Assembly (NCBI GenBank): GCA_016584495.1
Contig: WAID01000009.1
Location: forward strand, 2,356,001-2,420,000
Source: Celoporthe dispersa
Taxonomy: Eukaryota; Ascomycota; Sordariomycetes; Diaporthales; Cryphonectriaceae
Reading direction: 5' to 3'
Length of the DNA stretch: 64,000 nucleotides
The translations under genes and the position numbers were made by a program. The first letter of the stretch is position 1, and every line of letters begins with the position of its first letter. This document shows, in pieces, positions 58,053-64,000 of this stretch. The notes below the pieces were generated by a model. That model was not told the DNA's origin, searched no databases, and saw only the letters and a program-made list of their open reading frames with translations.

Positions 58053-60410
58053 ATGAGTCAAACGGGCCATGCAGGGGTCGTCGCTATTCCCCGCCGCAAC
58101 CCACGCCGGGGAGCAGCCACCACCACCAGCCACGACGGGCCCTCGACCCGGCCGTCTGCTCCGATCCCGAGCAGCCGCGTTACACGGAGCGCCACGCGGC
58201 TGCTGAACGGCGACACCGACACCGAGGACTCGCCCGTCGACGACGACCTAGATTCCGACGATGACGACTCATTGTCGGATGGCTCTGATGGGATCTTCAC
58301 ACGACCCCGTCGCTCACAGACCGTGCAGACCGTCGCCTCCACCAGAGAGCGACGATACCGTCCTAGTGCCTCCACCGCACAGGGCTCCCGCCGTCGTCCT
58401 GCGCGGCCGGCCCAGTCCTCACGGGACACAGGAGGCCCGGCGACACCAAAAAAGAGGCGCCCCTTCAAGTTCGGTAGCGCGAAGAAGAGATCACCAGCAC
58501 GCGACCAGAAGCCCGAATGGCCCATGTCCGGTGTCATCCCACCCTGGCAGTCCCTTGAATGGACCATCCTGGTCCAGATCTTTGAGCATGCCGCCTACCC
58601 TGCCGACACCCGGACGGATGTCCGCTGGCTGCTTGCGGCCGGCCTCACGTGCAAGTCCTTCCTGGGTCCTGCCCTGAAAGCCCTTTACAAATGTCCCATG
58701 CCGCAGGTCATCTCCATGAACATGGGAAACAAGTTCGCCAGCCTCATCCGCGAGCTCGCTGCGGATCCTGCCGCTGCGCTGGCCCGCCAGGACCACCGGC
58801 GGACCATGGTCGAGTCGCTGGTCGTCGAGGTCTCGTCGCTCCCACACTCGCAGACGCGCACCTTTGATGTCGCAGAGCTCATCCTGTCTCTCCCCAGCCT
58901 CGCCTACGTTGAGCTGTACCACGACTTCGACCTGCCCCCGTACCGAAAGCTCGACTTCAACAGCAAGAGGTGGACCTACGCGCCAGAGCTGCTCAGCGCC
59001 CTCAGGACCGCGGGCGATGGCGACGCCGCTGTCCGCCTGAGATCTTGGAAGTGGAGTGAGAGGCTGATGGGCCCCGGCCTGCTCGAGGAGCTATCGACGA
59101 TCCACGGGTGGAAGATCTTCTCCCGGCTGCGCAAGCTCTCGTTTGTCAATTTCCAGGTACCCTCCCTGAGAGACAACAAGGACCCTAGCGATGCCGAGGT
59201 CTTTGAACAAGATAAGGATTATATCGGCCTCGTCGCGGCGACGCTGGCTCCCGTCGCGGGCCTCAAACACCTGGCTATGGAGTCATCGACTGTGGTGGAC
59301 GGCCAGTTCCTATCCCTGCTCCCCAAGACGATCGAGCACCTCGAGATTGTCAACTGCTGGGAGCTGACGGCTGATATGCTGTCCGAGTACCTGATGAGCC
59401 ATGGACGACCGCTGCGCCGCTTGACGCTGCACCACAACCAGTCGCTCAACCTGTCCTTCCTGCCGCTCTTGGGCCAGTGCTGCCCTGGGCTGCAGGAGCT
59501 GTCTATGGATCTCCTGACATACAATCACCACGAGTACTACAAGGACTCGGATCCGATCTACGATACCCTCCTCACCGCCGAGGACGTCCCGGTGTGGCCC
59601 CAGACGATCGAGATCATAGATCTCGAACAGCTTGCCAAGTGGGATGCGGACACGGCCGAGATGTTCTTCCAGAGCTTCGTGGACCAGGCGCCCAACCTGC
59701 CCAGCCTGAGGCACCTCGCCGTCAAGGCCATGCTGGATGTTCCCTGGCGACAGCGGTCCGAGTTCCGCGATAAGTGGGTGCGGAAGCTGAAGAGGGTGTT
59801 CCTGCGCAAGATGCAGAAGCCTCGGGCCTATCACTCCCTTATCCAGTGGCCTCTAGATGGAGACCAGCCTGGCGAGCAACAATCACAGCCTGTGAAGGCC
59901 GACGACTCCGACGTCTCTCCAGTGCGCCGCAGCACACGCATTGCATCCAACATCTTTGCGCCTGCGCCTGCGCCATCACCTCCTGCTCCTCCCTCACCCC
60001 GGCCACCTACCGCGGACAAGGACAATAGGCGTAAGCGCAAGCGCTCCTATACGCAGACCACCCGAGACCTGAGGATGTCGAAGCGCGCCAACATCTCGTA
60101 TCGAGACCCAGACACCGACGAGGATCTCGACCTGTGGTCAGAAGAATCCGCAGAGGACGAACGAGACGAACTGCAACAAGACCCGGTCGTCATGTCGAGC
60201 CCTTCAGCCTCGCCTGTCCTGAGCGAGGAGGACAGCACCTTCGTGCACGGCCTCTGTGATGTCGTCAACATCCGATTTGACAACCAGAAACCACGAGAGT
60301 TCCAGTGGGGCGCAGAAGATTTCCTTGATGATGACACCCGCGAGTCCGATGATGCCGAGTGGGCTTCGGACCGAGAGGCGGACGACGAATCAGACACCTA
60401 CGCCTGGTGA
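58053..60410 (+). CDS. F-box protein with leucine-rich-repeat-like region
   Basis: One uninterrupted frame of 785 residues from the ATG at 58053 (the frame is open further upstream, but this is the first ATG). Residues 1-160 are disordered and rich in Arg/Ser/Asp, with an acidic DDDLDSDDDDSLSDGSD stretch and KKRRPFKFG. An F-box-like motif follows: PPWQSLEWTILVQIFEHAAY and GLTCKSFLGPALKALYKC, at about residues 163-210. The middle resembles irregular leucine-rich repeats (LSLPSLAYVEL, LRKLSFVNFQV, IEHLEIVNCWEL, LRRLTLHHNQSL). The C-terminus is basic then strongly acidic, ending SDTYAW. It is probably a substrate receptor of an SCF ubiquitin ligase; the target is unknown. Confidence 0.8.
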   Translation: MSQTGHAGVVAIPRRNPRRGAATTTSHDGPSTRPSAPIPSSRVTRSATRLLNGDTDTEDSPVDDDLDSDDDDSLSDGSDGIFTRPRRSQTVQTVASTRERRYRPSASTAQGSRRRPARPAQSSRDTGGPATPKKRRPFKFGSAKKRSPARDQKPEWPMSGVIPPWQSLEWTILVQIFEHAAYPADTRTDVRWLLAAGLTCKSFLGPALKALYKCPMPQVISMNMGNKFASLIRELAADPAAALARQDHRRTMVESLVVEVSSLPHSQTRTFDVAELILSLPSLAYVELYHDFDLPPYRKLDFNSKRWTYAPELLSALRTAGDGDAAVRLRSWKWSERLMGPGLLEELSTIHGWKIFSRLRKLSFVNFQVPSLRDNKDPSDAEVFEQDKDYIGLVAATLAPVAGLKHLAMESSTVVDGQFLSLLPKTIEHLEIVNCWELTADMLSEYLMSHGRPLRRLTLHHNQSLNLSFLPLLGQCCPGLQELSMDLLTYNHHEYYKDSDPIYDTLLTAEDVPVWPQTIEIIDLEQLAKWDADTAEMFFQSFVDQAPNLPSLRHLAVKAMLDVPWRQRSEFRDKWVRKLKRVFLRKMQKPRAYHSLIQWPLDGDQPGEQQSQPVKADDSDVSPVRRSTRIASNIFAPAPAPSPPAPPSPRPPTADKDNRRKRKRSYTQTTRDLRMSKRANISYRDPDTDEDLDLWSEESAEDERDELQQDPVVMSSPSASPVLSEEDSTFVHGLCDVVNIRFDNQKPREFQWGAEDFLDDDTRESDDAEWASDREADDESDTYAW

Positions 60411-60824
60411 CAATGCTTTTTCTTTTCATCATTCATCAGAGTGTAGAGGCCGGGATACAAGGGGTCTACCAGGATACGGCGTTCTGCAGATGGACTAGAT
60501 TTGGCGGCATCAAGCTGAACCCTTGTTCTCATTGATTTAATGTGTATTTGCTTTCGTGTGGAAGTTCAGGTTTAGTATCTGAAGAACAAGGGTGTGTGGG
60601 GGGGAGGGGGAGTGTGGTGTTTAGACAACAGAAGGCGTTGAGGACCATCAATACCCCAGGGTAAATACGAGCCTCATTCTAGCGGAGATCAGGGGGGGAG
60701 GGAGATTGAAATGCCTGGGTCTGCCAAGCAGTGGGAAATCCTCTGTCGTCAGGAGATGCTCTTATGCAGTAGATGCATCACAACACATCAGGCATCACAA
60801 CAAAGAAAACATTGATTTGAATTC

Positions 60825-60848
60825 TGTCTCTCTCTCTCTCTCTCTCTT
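60825..60848. repeat. CT microsatellite
   Basis: About eleven CT units downstream of the F-box gene. Simple repeat. Confidence 0.9.
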
Positions 60849-61601
60849 TGTGCTGTTGCTGGTAGGGAAGAGGCAGATGTGCCGTGCCCGCTAGCTTGTA
60901 CAATGGACTATGACATCCTCACAGTATGAATCGTGACTTTTTGCAAGCAGGTACATGTAGTCTCAACAATATAGACCCTACCCTGTCCCTCAGCAGACCC
61001 AGTCTTGCTATATTCCCTACCCTGCTGTACATAGTAATACGGTTCCGAGCTCCACGTCCACCTCGATGGCGCTGCGGGAACAGGGTGTGATCCGGAGATT
61101 CGACGTGACAAGACGACCTCTCTGGAGTACTGGACAAGCGACCGCTCACAGGTAGTATGCACACTAGTACTAGGATAACAGCCTACCAGAGACGAAATAC
61201 TACTGTGTACTTTTCGCCCTCCCTCCTTTCTAGTGTCTCAGGTCCCTATCAGGCCTGACCCTTTAGTGCCCTGCGTGTGTCCTTCCAGGTCTCGATAGGC
61301 TGCTGCCGGGCTCCCTAACCTTAGCCCACTTCAGCCTCAGCCACAGCCACATGCCAGGTTTCCAGGTGCTCCTAGGCCGTAACTGCACTACTACGGTATC
61401 GTAAAGTGCTAACCGTAGTGCCTGTGCTCGGAACTATAGTACATGCACCGGCCTGCCTAATCCCCTTGGTCATCAGAGTCTTTTTCCCGTGCAAGGAGAA
61501 GGTGAGAGGGAGAGAGGACCAGGGACTTATCCCCCCCCCGAAAGCCCTGCTCTAAATTACCTCCCGTCCTCACAAGTCGTTCGCATCTCACATCAAAGTC
61601 C

Positions 61602-61624
61602 CATCGCATCGCATCGCATCGCAT
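61602..61624. repeat. CATCG pentanucleotide repeat
   Basis: Four and a half tandem CATCG units in the presumed leader of the terminal gene. Simple repeat. Confidence 0.9.
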
Positions 61625-62716
61625 TACTTCATTTCACCTCTACCCCACCTCAAGCTCACCACCACCAGGAACCAACACAGCATACACACACAGACACAGC
61701 TCGGAGAGCGAATGCGCCACAGCTGATTGATTCGCACGGTGCGCATCGAGAACTCCTCTACCCACGTATCGCTGTCAGAAACAGTGGAGACCGGGAGGGT
61801 GCCGTCGATGGTGGAGCAGGGCGGCACCGACAACGCGAGCGTTACTGCGGACTGATACGGCCCGGCGGCTGATGTTGGTGGGCGCCACCACCGCCAGCAC
61901 CGCCAGCAGTGCTCTGGTCCTGGGGGCCCTGGGTCCTGGTCCTGGCGCTGATGGTGGGAGCATAGCGAAGCTCCCTCCCCCGTCTCTCAACCCCCCCCCT
62001 CGTCCCTGACACAAACAAGCCAGCAGAAGAAGCGCAGACAGACCACCTACACCAGCAATAATCCACTAGTACTCTAACGAGACGGGCGCGATACCTGCAC
62101 TGTCAGCGCGTTGCCAAGGTCAAGGTAAGCCAGCCCAGCCCGCCCGTCTTCTTTCTCAATCTTGCCACCTCCTTACTCTTTCCTCCCTGGTCCTGGTTAC
62201 TTCTGGTCAGGGTGTGAGCACCGAGGTGGCTGTTTTGCTGTGTATCGTCGTCCCCGGGCGCAATTGGGGTCTGGCTGTATCGGCGTGATCACAACAATGC
62301 TGACCTACCCAGACTGCCTGTGCTTCTTTCGCGATTGTCTGTCCTGACCCGCCTTACTGTCTTCTATTAGGCGTACACCGACCTCAGAACCTTCTTCCCT
62401 CCGGCCCGGCCTCCCTCCCTACCTGGGCCGCGGGTCACTTCGAGACCAATCTGTTGGCCTCCGTGCCCTTTGAAGCTACACGCGCTATCTGCGACGAGCC
62501 CCCCCCCCCCAGGAGCACCAGATCAACATCCGACCGCGCTCCGCGACCAAACCCATATGCCATCGTGGCCACCACCAACATCACCACCACCATCCTCCTC
62601 GTCGTCGAAACCGCCTCTGGATCTGCTGTCCGCCCTCGCGCCTCTCCCCCAGCGGGCCCTCAGTCTGGCGAGGCTCGTCTCTGCGGCCATTCTTCTTTCA
62701 TGAAGCACATCGCAAG

Positions 62717-64000
62717 ATGGAGACTACGGCGGATAGAATTAGATCCGTCGTCAAGAGTCTACTGCCAGAGCGCCCACACCACCTGTCGCTCTACCCTGAT
62801 CGCAAGTACATAGTGCAGCCAAACTACTGGCAACACCAGTCGCCGCTACAATACTCCACCTTCCTATCGGACGCAGACCGCGGCGTCCTCCTGACCAGAC
62901 CCTACTTCGACATCTGCGACGAGCCCGAGACCTCTCCCACCACACCTCTGCCCGCAGCCGCGCCCAAGAAGATGACCAAGATGTCCATCAAGGATTACAA
63001 GAAGGCGAAGCAGGCCTCTCACTCGTCCAACTCCCCCGTCGAGAACGGCATCCCTGGGAGGCCGGACGACAAGAGCTACACGGGCGATGCGGTGAGGCTG
63101 GATAAGGACACCATGCGCAAGGAGAACGACAGCTCAAGGGAGGCTGGATCGCAGCACCCGGGCAAGGCGCAACAGAGCCGGGTGAACGGGGAGACAGAGA
63201 GGTATGCGCAGGGCTGAACACGCCGCGGCCAGCAGGTCCCTTTGCTAACCAGGTTGCCCACACACCCACACAGGTCTAGGTACTCGGCGTCCAAGGCAGC
63301 CTCGAGAGATGCGCTGAGCCCCCCGAGAGCAAGAAGCGCCCATTGGACCCGGACGACAGCGCCAGGCCGCACAAGAAGGCGAGACCGAGCGAGGACCTGT
63401 CGCGCAGGCCTCCGCGACCCGAGACCCCACACAGCTCCTCCGCGCACGACAGGGCCCCCGAGTAGTAAGGAGGGGGAGATCAGGAGGCCCTCAGCTGACC
63501 CCGGGTGGCCGCGGCGCCGCAGGAAGCTCCAGGGAGAGGGACCGAGCGGTGTCGCCCAGGATCACCGTCAACGGGACCAAGAGCTCGAGCTCGAGCTCGT
63601 CACAGCCCAGCTCGCTCCCCCCGGAAACCTGACAGCTCTGGGAAGCACCTCGTCCCTCCCCTGCTGTCGCCCCTCCGGCACCCGGCGATCGACGATGAGC
63701 TGGAGACCAACAGCCCGAAGAAGAGGGCGAAAGAGAGCCCCTCGAGCGCCAGCAAGGCGCAGACGAGAGGTCTCAAGCCGGAGGCGACAGCGAAGAAGAA
63801 GCAGCCTGTGATGCCGGAGCTGCCAGAGCTCCTGTCGCCCACGCTCCCTCCCATGGTTGAGGATGAGCTCCTGCGGCTCGAGAAGGTGCTTGTCAAGGGC
63901 GAGCCGGGCCAGGCAGCAGGAGGTCAGGCCCCCGAGGGCACAAAGGGCACGCGCAAAGAGAAGACACGGGACGGCGGCGCCGAGGAGGGCAGGCCAAAGA
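62717..64000 (+). CDS. Unidentified nuclear-type protein, truncated by the window edge
   Basis: Exon 1 is 62717-63201 and exon 2 starts at 63274 (donor GTATGC, acceptor CACAG) and runs past 64000. The N-terminus METTADRIRSVVKSLLPERP and the motif DRKYIVQPNYWQHQ look conserved, followed by PYFDICDEPE and MSIKDYKKAKQ. The rest is disordered, Pro/Ser/Arg-rich. Exon 2 needs four single-base corrections to keep one frame: a missing C at 63319-63324, a surplus C at 63455-63459, a surplus C at 63499-63502 and a surplus A at 63625-63627. With these it reads KKRPLDPDDSARPHKKARP and later DDELETNSPKKRAKE. I do not recognise the family. Confidence 0.65.

Larger units (their letters stand above)
60411..62716. 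other. Region between F-box gene and terminal gene
   Basis: 2.3 kb holding the F-box 3' UTR and the promoter and leader of the terminal gene. A CT microsatellite lies at 60825-60848, and a pentanucleotide repeat at 61602-61624. Upstream frames in 61490-62700 look like leader sequence, possibly with a leader intron. No separate gene is supported. Confidence 0.4.

Overview
The window is nuclear DNA of a filamentous ascomycete (Pezizomycotina), most likely a Sordariomycete. Genes are interrupted by short introns with GTRNGT donors and CTNAC branch sites, coding DNA is GC-rich, and recognisable products are fungal-type (GET5, cofilin, HSP60, NOP2, UFD1, RVB2, a Zn2Cys6 regulator, ORC5, a SLY41-type transporter, SF3b145/CUS1, a SUZ12-type Polycomb protein). 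No tRNA, rRNA, CRISPR or transposon was recognised.

Layout. 0.4-8.4 kb is housekeeping: NOP2 (-), GET5 (+), cofilin (-), HSP60 (-). 9.9-32.3 kb is the unusual part: a dense cluster of small nuclear-type proteins that share one fungal Myb/SANT-like helical domain (genes labelled A to M here, both strands, about 13 domain units in 22 kb). 32.8-54.2 kb returns to housekeeping and regulation: UFD1, a coiled-coil protein, RVB2, a zinc-cluster factor, ORC5, a SLY41-like carrier, CUS1 and a SUZ12-like protein with a C-terminal PHD finger. A gene-poor 3.8 kb stretch follows, then an F-box protein (58.1-60.4 kb) and a partial unidentified gene running off the right edge.

Main observation. Between 18.4 and 21.7 kb on the minus strand, six consecutive exons (I, H, G, F, E, D) each start with their own ATG, encode only the first two helices of the Myb-like domain, and end with a phase-2 GT donor at the same domain position. 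Only the last (D) is followed by an obvious matching exon, which begins with the third helix (QHLQKLKRK). All six donors are in phase with that one acceptor. This looks like an array of alternative first exons feeding a common recognition-helix/tail exon, in the manner of clustered protocadherins; a seventh unit in the array is degenerate. The competing view is a birth-and-death array of truncated paralogs. RNA junction reads would decide.

Sequence quality. At least fourteen single-base frame breaks, nearly all in homopolymers, occur in otherwise perfectly conserved genes (NOP2, A, B, RVB2, zinc-cluster factor, ORC5, CUS1, SUZ12-like, terminal gene). The intact reading frames on both sides and the involvement of essential genes point to assembly errors rather than pseudogenes. 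Coordinates of those genes are given for the whole locus, with the break positions stated.
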